Source of the DNA: Primorskyibacter aestuariivivens
GTDB taxonomy: Bacteria > Pseudomonadota > Alphaproteobacteria > Rhodobacterales > Rhodobacteraceae
Direction: 5' to 3'
DNA: 64,000 nucleotides
Assembly: GCF_028023675.1 (NCBI RefSeq)
Contig: NZ_JAQIOZ010000019.1
Location: 29,536-93,535 of the forward strand
The position numbers and the translations under genes were made by a program. Positions 34,779 through 43,582 of the stretch are shown piece by piece (the first letter of the stretch is position 1; each line of letters opens with the position of its first letter). A model generated the notes under the pieces. It worked only from the letters and a program-made list of their open reading frames with translations. It searched no databases and was not told the origin of the DNA.

Positions 34779-35522
34779 TCAGTCGATTGCGCGGCCTTCG
34801 ACATAGTGGCCATACACCGTGGTGAGCAGAGACACACCGATCATGGTCGCGAACCATCCCACGACAATGCCATATACCAGCGATATCACCGATCTCGGAT
34901 CGCCGCTGAGGATCGTGGGCATTTGCATAAGCAGGGAGCCAAGAATCATCAGACCGGCCAGCCCGAACAAGGTTGCCCCACTGTCGCGTGTGGCGGCCAA
35001 TGCATCGCCGAATGACATGTCCTGCCCAACTGCGATGGCCGGAAGCACGGGGGACAGACGGAAAAACGCATAGGACCCGATGCCGACGGATGCAGCCGTG
35101 GCCAGAACCAAGGATCCGAGAAGCGCAAACACAGTGGCCACCGGCACGACGACCACCGCCACGATCAGCGCAAGCAGGATCGACCGCCACAGGTAGCCCA
35201 TGATATGCCCGGATGGCCATTGCGGCAGCCACCCCTTTGGCATCTCTGCAAGCAAGACGAACCTGTGCCACGCCACGGCGATCCAAAGGCTCGCCACCAG
35301 CGCCCCAAGCCCAAGAACAACCATCAACAGGCTGTCACCCGCGCTGACATCGGGGATTTGCGAACCGCCGGGCAGGGTGATCATGGGGCTTTGGGCGACC
35401 TTGTAATTCATGTATTGCGACGCTGCCTGCACCAGATACAGCACCAGTGATACGCGCAGCGCCACGTCCAGATTGTTCAACACCAACCGGACGGAATGCA
35501 CAAACATCGACCAGGCTTTCAT
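34779..35522 (-). CDS. Polytopic membrane protein of unknown function
   Basis: A 247-residue protein with about six hydrophobic segments. The amphipathic N-terminus (SMFVHSVRLVLNNLDVALRVS) is followed by a membrane segment and a polar loop (QSPMITLPGGSQIPDVSAGD). Next come LLMVVLGLGALVASLWIAVA, a cytoplasmic WHRFVLLAE-type stretch, and further helices up to GHYVEGRAID. The layout and WHRF motif recall uncharacterised roseobacter membrane proteins of the DUF975/glycerophosphoryl-phosphodiesterase membrane-domain kind, but I cannot name a family with confidence. Transcribed alone, divergently from argG. Confidence 0.7.
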   Translation of the reverse strand: MKAWSMFVHSVRLVLNNLDVALRVSLVLYLVQAASQYMNYKVAQSPMITLPGGSQIPDVSAGDSLLMVVLGLGALVASLWIAVAWHRFVLLAEMPKGWLPQWPSGHIMGYLWRSILLALIVAVVVVPVATVFALLGSLVLATAASVGIGSYAFFRLSPVLPAIAVGQDMSFGDALAATRDSGATLFGLAGLMILGSLLMQMPTILSGDPRSVISLVYGIVVGWFATMIGVSLLTTVYGHYVEGRAID

Positions 35523-35647
35523 GACACATACTCCCCACATTCACCGGGGCAACTTGGCCGCTGCGAAGTCGGGCGTCAATCCGTCCTGCTTGCCCCCCCG
35601 ATGCAAAACGGCTATCGCACTGCCGTCATTCAAAAAGGAAATCGCCC

Positions 35648-36868
35648 ATGTCCGCGCCCAAGAAAGTTGTCCTGGCCTATTCCGGTGGCCTCGATACCTC
35701 GATCATCCTGAAATGGCTGGAAACTGAGTATGGCTGCGAAGTTGTAACCTTTACCGCCGACCTCGGTCAGGGCGAAGAGCTGGAACCGGCGCGCAAGAAA
35801 GCCGAGATGATGGGTGTCAAAGACATCTATATCGAGGATCTGCGCGAAGAATTCGTGCGCGATTTCGTGTTCCCGATGTTCCGCGCCAATGCGGTCTATG
35901 AGGGGCTGTACCTCTTGGGGACCTCCATTGCGCGTCCGCTGATTTCCAAGCGGCTGGTCGAGATTGCCGAGGAAACCGGCGCCGATGCCGTGGCTCATGG
36001 CGCGACGGGTAAGGGCAACGACCAGGTGCGGTTCGAACTGGCCTGCTATGCGCTCAACCCCGATATCAAGGTGATTGCGCCATGGCGCGAATGGGACCTG
36101 ACCTCGCGCACCAAGCTGATCGACTTTGCCGAAAAGCACCAGATCCCGATCGCCAAGGACAAGCGCGGCGAAGCGCCGTTCTCGGTGGATGCGAACCTGT
36201 TGCACACCTCGTCCGAGGGCAAGGTGCTGGAAGACCCGGCAGAAATGGCCCCGGACTACGTCTATCAGCGCACCGATGATCCGCTCACGGCCCCCGACGA
36301 GCCGGAATATATCGAGATCACCTTTGAAAAGGGTGATGCCGTGGCCATCAACGGCACCGCGAAAAGCCCTGCCACGATCCTCACCGAGTTGAACGAATAT
36401 GGCCGCCGTCATGGCATTGGCCGTCTGGATTTCGTGGAAAACCGCTTTGTCGGCATGAAATCCCGCGGCATCTATGAAACGCCCGGCGGCACCATCCTTC
36501 TGGAGGCGCATCGCGGCATCGAACAGATCACGCTGGACAGCGGCGCGGGCCATCTCAAGGATTCGATCATGCCGCGCTATGCCGAGCTGATCTATAACGG
36601 CTTCTGGTTCTCGCCCGAGCGCGAGATGCTGCAGGCGCTGATCGACACCAGTCAGGAACATGTGAGCGGCACCGTGCGGCTCATGCTGTTCAAGGGGGCT
36701 GCGCGCACGGTTGGCCGCTGGTCGGATCATTCGCTCTATTCCGAGGCGCATGTCACCTTTGAGGACGACGCAGGTGCCTATGATCAGAAGGATGCAGCGG
36801 GCTTCATTCAGCTCAATGCATTGCGCCTGAAGCTTCTGGCAGCTCGGAACCGGCGGCTGAAAGGCTAA
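35648..36868 (+). CDS. argG: Argininosuccinate synthase
   Basis: A 406-residue enzyme joining citrulline and aspartate with ATP in arginine biosynthesis. The ATP pyrophosphatase loop is [18 protein letters not shown] at the N-terminus, with [16 protein letters not shown] and IAPWREWDL further on. Full length, with no anomalies. AAGGAAAT lies before the ATG. It is a single-gene unit with a 125-bp upstream region shared with the divergent membrane protein gene. Confidence 0.98.
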   Translation: MSAPKKVVLAYSGGLDTSIILKWLETEYGCEVVTFTADLGQGEELEPARKKAEMMGVKDIYIEDLREEFVRDFVFPMFRANAVYEGLYLLGTSIARPLISKRLVEIAEETGADAVAHGATGKGNDQVRFELACYALNPDIKVIAPWREWDLTSRTKLIDFAEKHQIPIAKDKRGEAPFSVDANLLHTSSEGKVLEDPAEMAPDYVYQRTDDPLTAPDEPEYIEITFEKGDAVAINGTAKSPATILTELNEYGRRHGIGRLDFVENRFVGMKSRGIYETPGGTILLEAHRGIEQITLDSGAGHLKDSIMPRYAELIYNGFWFSPEREMLQALIDTSQEHVSGTVRLMLFKGAARTVGRWSDHSLYSEAHVTFEDDAGAYDQKDAAGFIQLNALRLKLLAARNRRLKG

Positions 36869-36954
36869 TTCGTAGGGGCTGTGGCCCTGATGAATTATTG
36901 ACCGGTTGGTCGGTTTATGTAAGCTCTTCCCGACACACGGGGAGAGATATCGGC

Positions 36955-37422
36955 ATGACACCGGAGCAACGGGCAGAACAAGCGGCTGAGGCCATGTGGG
37001 CCTCGGACCATGCCTCGCAATGGCTGGGCATGTCTCTGGTTGACGTGGGCGAGGGCTGTGCAACGCTGTCGCTCGACGTGCAAAAACATCACTGCAACGG
37101 TCACGGCATCGGTCATGGCGGTATCACCTTTGCGCTGGCCGACAGCGCCTTTGCCTTTGCCTGCAACAGCCGTAATCAGACCACCGTCGCCGCCCAGAAC
37201 GCCATCAGCTACCTCGCGCCGGTGCGGTTGGGCGACAGGCTGACCGCTATCGCGCGCGAAGTGCATCTACGCGGGCGAAACGGCATCTACGATGTGACGG
37301 TGACCAATCAGAACAACGAAAAAATCGCCGAATTCCGCGGCACGTCCCGTGCAATTGGCGGAACCATTTTCAGGGAGGGAGACGAGGATGAAGGATCTCA
37401 CACCGCCGAAAGACACGCTTGA
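36955..37422 (+). CDS. paaI: PaaI hotdog-fold thioesterase
   Basis: A 155-residue acyl-CoA thioesterase of the PaaI type. It should release CoA trapped in dead-end phenylacetate intermediates. Hotdog-fold landmarks are CNGHGIGHGGITFALADSAFAFACN and the FRGTSRAIGG end. The ATG at 36955 follows a GGAGAG ribosome-binding site. Its last 35 bp overlap paaK, and a TetR gene follows, forming a paaI-paaK-tetR operon. The ring-epoxidising paaABCDE genes are not in the window. Confidence 0.88.
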   Translation: MTPEQRAEQAAEAMWASDHASQWLGMSLVDVGEGCATLSLDVQKHHCNGHGIGHGGITFALADSAFAFACNSRNQTTVAAQNAISYLAPVRLGDRLTAIAREVHLRGRNGIYDVTVTNQNNEKIAEFRGTSRAIGGTIFREGDEDEGSHTAERHA

Positions 37423-38698
37423 CCCGATCGAGATCGCGTCGATTGACGAGATTCGCGCGCTGCAACTGTCGCGGCTGAAATGGTCGCTGCGCCACGCCTA
37501 TGACAATGTCCCGTTCTATCGGGACCGGTTCAATGCAGCGGGCGTGCATCCCGATGACCTGAACGATCTGGGCGATCTCGCCAAATTCCCGTTCACGGTC
37601 AAATCCGACCTGCGTGACAATTATCCCTTTGGGCTATTCGCCGTACCGCGCGAACAGATCCTGCGCATTCATGCGTCGTCGGGGACGACGGGCAAACCAA
37701 CGGTTGTCGGCTACACGGCCAAGGATATCGACGATTGGGCACATCTGGTGGCGCGGTCCATGCGGGCCAGCGGAACGCGGCCCGGTGACGTGGTGCATGT
37801 TGCCTATGGCTATGGGCTGTTCACCGGTGGATTGGGCGCGCATTACGGGGCTGAAAAACTGGGCTGTACGGTTGTGCCGGTCTCGGGCGGGATGACCGCG
37901 CGGCAGGTCACGCTGATCACCGATTTCCAACCATCGACCATCATGGTCACACCCTCCTACATGCTGAACATTCTTGAGGAATTTCACCGTGTCGGGCTTG
38001 ATCCGCGCGAGTCTTCGCTCGATGTGGGCATTTTCGGTGCGGAACCCTGGACTAACGCCATGCGCTCCGAAGTCGAAAACGCATTCGACATGCATGCGGT
38101 GGACATCTACGGGCTGAGCGAGGTCATGGGGCCGGGCGTGGCCAATGAATGCGTGGAAACCAAGGATGGGCTGCATATCTGGGAAGATTTCTTCTACCCC
38201 GAGATCATCGATCCTGCGACGGGCGAACCGGTGGCCGATGGTGAAAAGGGGGAGCTGGTTTTTACCACCTTGACCAAGGAAGGCCTTCCGATGATCCGAT
38301 ACCGGACCCGGGACCTGACGCGGCTGATGCCGGGAACGGCGCGCTCCATGCGGCGGATGGAAAAGATCACCGGGCGCAGCGACGACATGATCATCCTGCG
38401 CGGCGTGAATGTCTTTCCGACCCAGATTGAAGAACAACTCTTGCAAACTGGCGGTCTGGCCCCGCATTTCCAGATCGAGCTTTATCGCGCCGGACGTATG
38501 GATGCGATGCGCGTCTATGTGGAGGCAACGCCGACTGCCGCCGATGAGGCCAGCCGCGCGGCGGCGGCGCGCATGCTGAGCAAACGGATCAAGGACGCAA
38601 TCGGCATCTCCTGCGAGATCGAGGTGGGCGACCCCGGCACCGTGGCGCGGTCGCAGGGCAAGGCCGTGCGCGTGATCGACAACCGCCCCAAGGAGTGA
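37388..38698 (+). CDS. paaK: Phenylacetate-CoA ligase
   Basis: A 436-residue AMP-forming ligase activating phenylacetate with CoA. ATP-binding ASSGTTGKPTVVGYT, the YGLSEVMGPGVANEC region and the hinge GRSDDMIILRGVNVFPTQIE are typical of PaaK. AGGGAGG precedes the ATG, which lies inside paaI. Alternative related activities (other aryl-CoA ligases) are possible, but the context with PaaI favours phenylacetate. The stop is 3 bp before the regulator gene, whose ribosome-binding site lies in the paaK tail. Confidence 0.92.
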   Translation: MKDLTPPKDTLDPIEIASIDEIRALQLSRLKWSLRHAYDNVPFYRDRFNAAGVHPDDLNDLGDLAKFPFTVKSDLRDNYPFGLFAVPREQILRIHASSGTTGKPTVVGYTAKDIDDWAHLVARSMRASGTRPGDVVHVAYGYGLFTGGLGAHYGAEKLGCTVVPVSGGMTARQVTLITDFQPSTIMVTPSYMLNILEEFHRVGLDPRESSLDVGIFGAEPWTNAMRSEVENAFDMHAVDIYGLSEVMGPGVANECVETKDGLHIWEDFFYPEIIDPATGEPVADGEKGELVFTTLTKEGLPMIRYRTRDLTRLMPGTARSMRRMEKITGRSDDMIILRGVNVFPTQIEEQLLQTGGLAPHFQIELYRAGRMDAMRVYVEATPTAADEASRAAAARMLSKRIKDAIGISCEIEVGDPGTVARSQGKAVRVIDNRPKE

Positions 38699-38701
38699 CC
38701 G

Positions 38702-39358
38702 ATGGCCCGGACAATTGCCAAGGACCACGAAACCAAGCGGGCGCTGATCCTGGAAACGGCTGCGCGTGTCTTTGCGGATCAGGGGTTTGACCGCGCCTCG
38801 ATGAACATGCTGGCCGAGGCGTGCCAGATATCCAAGGCCAATATCTATCACTATTACAGCAGCAAGAACGCGCTGCTGTTCGATTTGCTTGAGACCTATC
38901 TCATGCAGCTGCGCGACCGCATCGCCGGTCTTGATGCCAGCGGGTTGACGGCCGAACAACGGTTTCGACAGGTCGTGCATGAAATCCTTGCCGCCTATCA
39001 GGGCCGCGACAACGAACACCGGGTCCAGATTGCCGCGATGCATGTCCTGACCGATACGGAGCAGGTCACATTGCGCGGCTATCAACGCGATCTGGTGCGC
39101 ATTGTCCGGCAGAACATCGCGCAACTGTCACCCGGGGACCTGGCCCGCGATAAACCCAGGTTGCGCTCGGTCACCATGTCGGTCTTTGGCATGCTCAACT
39201 GGTTCTACATGTGGAACAGCAGTGCAGACCGTGCCGAGCGCGAAAGATACGCCACGCTGGTCTGTGATCTGGTTCTGGGTGGGCTGGAGGGTGCCGCGCA
39301 TTCCGGATCGTTTCCGAATTTTCCGGGGTCAGAAATAGCCGCGGACAAGACTGCTTGA
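38702..39358 (+). CDS. TetR/AcrR-family regulator of the paaIK operon
   Basis: A 218-residue repressor-type regulator. The N-terminal HTH is AARVFADQGFDRASMNMLAEACQ plus ISKANIYHYYSSKNALLFDL, and a TetR C-terminal ligand domain with PaaR-like RLRSVTMSVFGMLNWFY follows. As the third gene of the paa operon it probably responds to an aryl-CoA. Its ribosome-binding site AAGGAG is within the paaK end. The 3' end overlaps the convergent fliP by 30 bp. Confidence 0.87.
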   Translation: MARTIAKDHETKRALILETAARVFADQGFDRASMNMLAEACQISKANIYHYYSSKNALLFDLLETYLMQLRDRIAGLDASGLTAEQRFRQVVHEILAAYQGRDNEHRVQIAAMHVLTDTEQVTLRGYQRDLVRIVRQNIAQLSPGDLARDKPRLRSVTMSVFGMLNWFYMWNSSADRAERERYATLVCDLVLGGLEGAAHSGSFPNFPGSEIAADKTA

Positions 39359-40072
39359 GATCAGCGCCCAGCCATCGGCAACGACGAAAAACGCCAGCTT
39401 GAAGGGCAGTGATACGATCGCGGGCGGAACCATCATCATCCCCATCGACATCAGGATGGCGGCGACGACAAGGTCAATGATGAGAAACGGTAGGAAGATC
39501 AGGAACCCGATCTGAAACGCACGGGACATTTCCGACAAAAGGAAGCTTGGGATCAGGATGCTGGCCGGCGCTTCCGGTGATGGCGCGGCCAGTTCTGTTG
39601 CGCCGCGCAGATCCGCCATGGCGGCAAAGGTCTCTGCCTCGACGCGGGCCGCCATGAAGACGCGGAAGGGCTCTAGCGTGCGCTGAAAGCCTGCTTCGAT
39701 CTCGATTTCTTCGTTCAGGACCGGTTGAATGCCGGATTGCCACGCCGCCTGAAACACCGGTTCCATGACGAAATAGGTCAGGAACAGTGCCAGGGTCACG
39801 ATCAGCATGTTGGGCGGCGATTGCTGCAGGCCCAATGCCTGGCGCAGGATGGAGAGAACGGTGACGATAAAGGGAAAGCAGGTCACCATGACCGCGATCC
39901 CCGGCGCGAGGCTCAGCACAGTGATCAACAGGATCAACTGAAGCCCGCGCGCCGTGAGCGACCCGTCATCGCCGAGGGACAGCGAAAAATCCTGTGCGAA
40001 AGCGATCTGAGCCGGGACGCTGACAAGCGCGACGCTCAGGGCAAAAACAATCGCTGTTGCCCGGCGCGTCAT
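39329..40072 (-). CDS. fliP: Flagellar export apparatus protein FliP
   Basis: A 247-residue inner-membrane subunit of the flagellar type III export gate. It has a cleavable signal peptide (MTRRATAIVFALSVALVSVP) and the family hallmark LSLAPGIAVMVTCFPFIVTV followed by LRQALGLQQSPPNM. Four membrane segments are visible. Overlap with fliN (four bases) shows coupling. fliP is separated from its usual partners fliQ (not in the window) and fliR (plus strand, 49234). Confidence 0.94.
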   Translation of the reverse strand: MTRRATAIVFALSVALVSVPAQIAFAQDFSLSLGDDGSLTARGLQLILLITVLSLAPGIAVMVTCFPFIVTVLSILRQALGLQQSPPNMLIVTLALFLTYFVMEPVFQAAWQSGIQPVLNEEIEIEAGFQRTLEPFRVFMAARVEAETFAAMADLRGATELAAPSPEAPASILIPSFLLSEMSRAFQIGFLIFLPFLIIDLVVAAILMSMGMMMVPPAIVSLPFKLAFFVVADGWALISSSLVRGYF

Positions 40073-40359
40073 TCCTGCCCCAATGTGCTTTGCAGATCGG
40101 CAACCTCGGTCAGCCGGACCGAAAGTTTTCCTCCGCCTTCCCCTTCCGCCTCCATCAACTCGCCCTTGGCGATCAGACGGGACCCGGCATAGAGCTCGAC
40201 CGGGTCCTCGATGCGCCGGTCCAGAGGCAGGACGGAATTCGGACCCAGCGCCAGCAGTTCCCGCACCGTCGGACGCGCCCGGCCCACCGCGATGGTGATT
40301 TCGATCGGAACGCTGGTAAAGGGGCTGGCCCCCAAATCAAATGGCGTCTCGCTGCTCAT
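40069..40359 (-). CDS. fliN: Flagellar switch protein FliN
   Basis: A 96-residue C-ring protein with a single SpoA domain: VPIEITIAVGRARPTVRELLALGPNSVLPLDR and LYAGSRLIAKGELMEAEG. It takes part in rotor switching and in docking the FliH export complex. It overlaps fliH by 23 bp and fliP by four. Shorter than enterobacterial FliN (about 137), lacking the N-terminal extension, as is common in this family. Confidence 0.92.
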   Translation of the reverse strand: MSSETPFDLGASPFTSVPIEITIAVGRARPTVRELLALGPNSVLPLDRRIEDPVELYAGSRLIAKGELMEAEGEGGGKLSVRLTEVADLQSTLGQE

Positions 40360-40951
40360 CTTCTGCTCCCGAGGATAGGTATTGTGAAAAGGTTTCGATG
40401 GCGTCCTGGATGTCGGTCATCAGGCTGGCGAGATTGAGCTCCAGTTCCTGTTCGTCAAAGCGCATCTGCACTTGGCCGGGCGCAAGCGAGGCATCCTCGC
40501 GGACCGTGACCGGAAAGGAAAAATCCTGCTCAAACACGTCTTCGACGGCGGCAAGGTTCTCGCTTGGGACAAGCACGACGACTTTGCACCCCGCCTGTGA
40601 TTGATTGGCGATCCTGAGCACTTCCTCGACAACCCGGTGGCCTATCGTGGCATGCATGACCTCGGGCAGGACCTTTGTCGTCAGTTCGGTCAATAACGGG
40701 CGCAGCCCCTTGATCATATGGGCATAGGCCTCGTTATAGGTAAATGATAGGTCGAGCAGGTTTTGCGACAGATCGGTCGACAGGTTGCGCCGATCCTTGG
40801 ACTGCGCCTTGGCCGCATCATCCCATCCGGCCTTGTAGCCTTCTTCGAAGCTTTCGAGCTTTTGGGTTTCAATCTCTTCATCCGACAGACCTAGGCTGCG
40901 GTGTTCAGATACCGATCCGAAGTCTTCCAGCAGATCATTTAACGTCGTCAT
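40337..40951 (-). CDS. fliH: FliH-like flagellar export ATPase regulator
   Basis: A 204-residue protein at the fliH position between fliF and fliN. N-terminal acidic and helical segment EEGYKAGWDDAAKAQSKDRR resembles the FliH/YscL GYxxG-type helices. The C-terminal part resembles the FliH ATPase-binding domain with VVLVPSENLAAVEDVFE. Similarity is weak, as usual for FliH, so the assignment leans on position. The start overlaps the fliF stop (ATGA). Confidence 0.72.
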   Translation of the reverse strand: MTTLNDLLEDFGSVSEHRSLGLSDEEIETQKLESFEEGYKAGWDDAAKAQSKDRRNLSTDLSQNLLDLSFTYNEAYAHMIKGLRPLLTELTTKVLPEVMHATIGHRVVEEVLRIANQSQAGCKVVVLVPSENLAAVEDVFEQDFSFPVTVREDASLAPGQVQMRFDEQELELNLASLMTDIQDAIETFSQYLSSGAEDEQRDAI

Positions 40952-42597
40952 GCCTTTTCCTCTGTCTCATCCAGCCAGCCGCGCAGGATTTCCACGGTTT
41001 CTTCGCGCCGATCACTGATGGCGTTGCGCAGGCGCTCAACCGGATCCGGGCTTTCGTCGCCGGTAAATCCGCCTGCGGCATCGAAATCGGTTGCACTGTC
41101 AAATGTGGGCAAAGGCGCGAATTCTCCGGTTCCATCGTCGATTTCGCCGGTCAGCACCGCGGTTGGCTCATTGTCAGGGGTTTCAAAACCGGTCTCGGGC
41201 ATGTCAGAGGGCGCGCCGGGCAGGGCCAAAACCTGGTCCTGTTCCGGTGAAGACAGGATTGGACGGACAACAAACAGACCGAGGATCAGGCTGACAATCG
41301 CAAGGACTGCCATCTGGATCAGAGACACAGGGTCCAGCGGAATGCCCGACCAGAAATCGGCAGTGGCCGTGGCACCCGCTTCTTCGACCGGCTGGAACGG
41401 CATGGATTTGATCGTGATCACATCGCCGCGCGCCTCCTCGAACCCGACGGCCGAAGCCACCAGATCCCGCAGGGCATTCAGGTCCTCTTCTGCGACAGGG
41501 ACAAAAGCTTCGCTTCCGTCATCCTGAATCTGCGTCTGCCCATTCACCAGAACTGCCACGGTCAGCCGTTTGATGGCACCCGGCTCACGGATGATTTCGC
41601 GTTCTGTTTCAGATACTTCGTAGTTCACACGTTCGCGGGTTTCGCTGTTCTGCGAATTCGATTCGCCACCGCCACCGGCATCCCCGTTGGGCAGGTTCGA
41701 CGCCACCGTCACATCGCCGCCGCCCGCCTCCTGCGAGGTGTTGGAACGCTCCTCTGTGTCCGTGCTGATGGCAACCCGGCTTTCCGGATCGACCAGGCGC
41801 TCGCGTACCGATTCTGTCTCGGTCACCGTATCGACGCTGACCTCGACCACAGCATTTCCACGCCCCACACGGGCCTCGACCAGACGGGTGACACGCTCTT
41901 TCAGGGCTAGCGACTTTTCATCGCCCGTATTTCCCACAACCTTTTCTTCGCTCCCCGAGACGAGCCCCGAGACGCTGTCAATCACAGCCACATCGTCGGG
42001 AACCAGCCCGGGAACGGCAGAGGCGACGAGGAATTTCAATGCCTTGGCCTGCTGCGAAGGCAGCGCGCCGTTAACACTTGTTACAAACACCGAGGCGGTT
42101 GCGCCGCTTTCGCGTTGAAACGGGTTCGACTGGGTGTTGGCGATATGGACCCGGACAGACGAGATCGACGGATTCGACAGAATGGTCCGCGCAAGCTCGC
42201 CCTCCTTGGCACGCCAATAGGCGGCATCGAACATCTGTGACGTTGTGCCGAACCCCGTCAGCGAATCGAGAAGTTCGTACCCTTTGGTTGAATTGGCGGG
42301 CAGCCCCTCGCTCGCCAGCGTCAGGCGCAGTTCGTCCCGCGCGGTCGAGGGTACAAATATCGAATCGCCCCGGATTTCATAAGGTGTCCCGCCCTGTTCC
42401 AGCACGCGCACGATCTCGCCCGCAGAGCCGCTTTCGAGACCCGCATAAAGAAGCGACATCGAGGGCGTCGTCGCCAGCCGTCCCAGCATTAGAACGGTTG
42501 CAAACATCCCCAAAGTGGCCACAGCGGCAATCAGTTTCTTCTGAAGACTGAGCCCGGTCCAGACAGTCATGATTTGCGTCACAGCATCCTCCAGCAT
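40948..42597 (-). CDS. fliF: Flagellar MS-ring protein FliF
   Basis: A 549-residue inner-membrane ring protein of the basal body. After the first membrane helix, the YscJ-like ring domain has LYAGLESGSAGEIVRVLEQGGTPYEI and GYELLDSLTGFGTTSQMFDAAYWRAKEGELARTI. The second domain holds LPSQQAKALKFLVASAVPGL, then a disordered region, a second membrane helix (about residue 445) and the FliG-binding C-terminus LRNAISDRREETVEILRGWL. The ATG at 42597 is preceded by AGAAGG; a later ATG at 42570 lacks a ribosome-binding site. First gene of fliF-fliH-fliN-fliP, divergent from fliL. Confidence 0.94.
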   Translation of the reverse strand: MLEDAVTQIMTVWTGLSLQKKLIAAVATLGMFATVLMLGRLATTPSMSLLYAGLESGSAGEIVRVLEQGGTPYEIRGDSIFVPSTARDELRLTLASEGLPANSTKGYELLDSLTGFGTTSQMFDAAYWRAKEGELARTILSNPSISSVRVHIANTQSNPFQRESGATASVFVTSVNGALPSQQAKALKFLVASAVPGLVPDDVAVIDSVSGLVSGSEEKVVGNTGDEKSLALKERVTRLVEARVGRGNAVVEVSVDTVTETESVRERLVDPESRVAISTDTEERSNTSQEAGGGDVTVASNLPNGDAGGGGESNSQNSETRERVNYEVSETEREIIREPGAIKRLTVAVLVNGQTQIQDDGSEAFVPVAEEDLNALRDLVASAVGFEEARGDVITIKSMPFQPVEEAGATATADFWSGIPLDPVSLIQMAVLAIVSLILGLFVVRPILSSPEQDQVLALPGAPSDMPETGFETPDNEPTAVLTGEIDDGTGEFAPLPTFDSATDFDAAGGFTGDESPDPVERLRNAISDRREETVEILRGWLDETEEKA

Positions 42598-42643
42598 CAC
42601 CCTTCTGGTGACAGCGTGTGACGCCATGTGTCGCCGAACAGCC

Positions 42644-42658
42644 TTAATAATCGGTTAG
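42644..42658. promoter_or_regulatory. CtrA-like box between fliF and fliL
   Basis: TTAA-N7-TTAG (42644-42658) matches seven of eight fixed bases of the CtrA motif TTAA-N7-TTAA. It lies in the 105-bp region between the two divergent flagellar operons. CtrA control of motility is well known in roseobacters. Binding is not demonstrated here. Confidence 0.5.
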
Positions 42659-42702
42659 TTCCTGAGGGGTTATAGAGGGTCGGCAAACAGAAAGATCGAC
42701 CG

Positions 42703-43191
42703 ATGGAAGAACCTGAAACCCAAAAGACCGAAGAACCCAAAAAGAAATCCAAACTGCCCCTGATCATTGGCCTTGTTCTGGCCATACTGGGCGGTGGGGG
42801 CGGGTTCTATGCGGTGTATTCCGGGCTCATTCTGGGCGATTCGGCCAAAGTCGCCGAAGAGCCCGAGCCCGAGGTTGATACCGAGCTGCCGCCGGTGGCT
42901 TTCGTGCCTGTTGATCCGGTGGTCATTTCCCTGTCCGCGGATGGCGAGATGAAGCATTTGCGATTCGCTGCACAGCTCGAGGTCCCCAGTGCTGCCAAGC
43001 CCAAGGTCGAGACTTTGCTGCCCCGGGTCGTGGACGTGTTCAATTCCTACCTGCGCGCCGTCGAGATCGCCGATCTGGAGGACCCGACAGCGCTGATCAA
43101 GGTGCGGTCACACCTGTTGCGGCGGGCCCAGCTGGTGTTGGGCGACGATGCGGTTTCGAACCTTCTGATCATGGAATTCGTACTGAACTGA
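42703..43191 (+). CDS. fliL: Flagellar basal body-associated protein FliL
   Basis: A 162-residue single-pass membrane protein. It has a charged cytoplasmic N-terminus (EEPKKKSK), one membrane helix (LPLIIGLVLAILGGGGGFYAVYSG) and a periplasmic FliL domain ending VSNLLIMEFVLN. FliL forms rings around the stators and increases torque. It leads a nine-gene operon with motE, motA, flhA, fliR and flhB. Confidence 0.93.
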   Translation: MEEPETQKTEEPKKKSKLPLIIGLVLAILGGGGGFYAVYSGLILGDSAKVAEEPEPEVDTELPPVAFVPVDPVVISLSADGEMKHLRFAAQLEVPSAAKPKVETLLPRVVDVFNSYLRAVEIADLEDPTALIKVRSHLLRRAQLVLGDDAVSNLLIMEFVLN

Positions 43192-43203
43192 CGAGGTGGG
43201 AAC

Positions 43204-43572
43204 ATGGAAATGATTGCGGACATATTGCTGGTTGCCGGCGCATTGGGGGCGGGGCTCTATTGTCACGTTCTCGCGCGACGCCTGAGCCGGTTCAACGATC
43301 TCGAAAACGGGGTTGGTGGTGCTGTGGCCGTGTTGTCGGCTCAGGTGGATGACCTGAGCAAGACCCTGGCCTCGGCCAAGGACGCGGCCAATGGGTCCAG
43401 TGAAACGCTGGAGCAGTTGACGGAACGGGCGGAAGCCGTGTCGCGCAAGCTCGAACTTCTGATGGCCTCCATGCACGACATGCCCGACGCGCCGGGGCAA
43501 CCTGCCGATCAGCCGCCGCCCGAGCCCTCGGGGCCTGTCTTTTCCCACAACGTGAACAGATCAGCAGGGTAG
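43204..43572 (+). CDS. Small membrane-anchored coiled-coil protein in flagellar operon (DUF6468-like)
   Basis: A 122-residue protein with one N-terminal membrane helix (IADILLVAGALGAGLYCHVLA). A predicted coiled-coil segment follows (about residues 27-90: FNDLENGVGGAVAVLSAQVDDLSK and beyond), then a Pro-rich tail. Proteins of this layout occur between fliL and motE in many alphaproteobacteria; I believe the family is DUF6468 but cannot confirm it. The ribosome-binding site GAGGTGGG lies before the ATG. Its position suggests a stator-associated role. Confidence 0.7.
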   Translation: MEMIADILLVAGALGAGLYCHVLARRLSRFNDLENGVGGAVAVLSAQVDDLSKTLASAKDAANGSSETLEQLTERAEAVSRKLELLMASMHDMPDAPGQPADQPPPEPSGPVFSHNVNRSAG

Positions 43573-43582
43573 GGTTTCGAAG

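Noticed and set aside
35630..37063. A 477-codon minus-strand frame over argG and paaI
   Set aside because: Shadow of argG on the opposite strand; no start context or recognisable domain.
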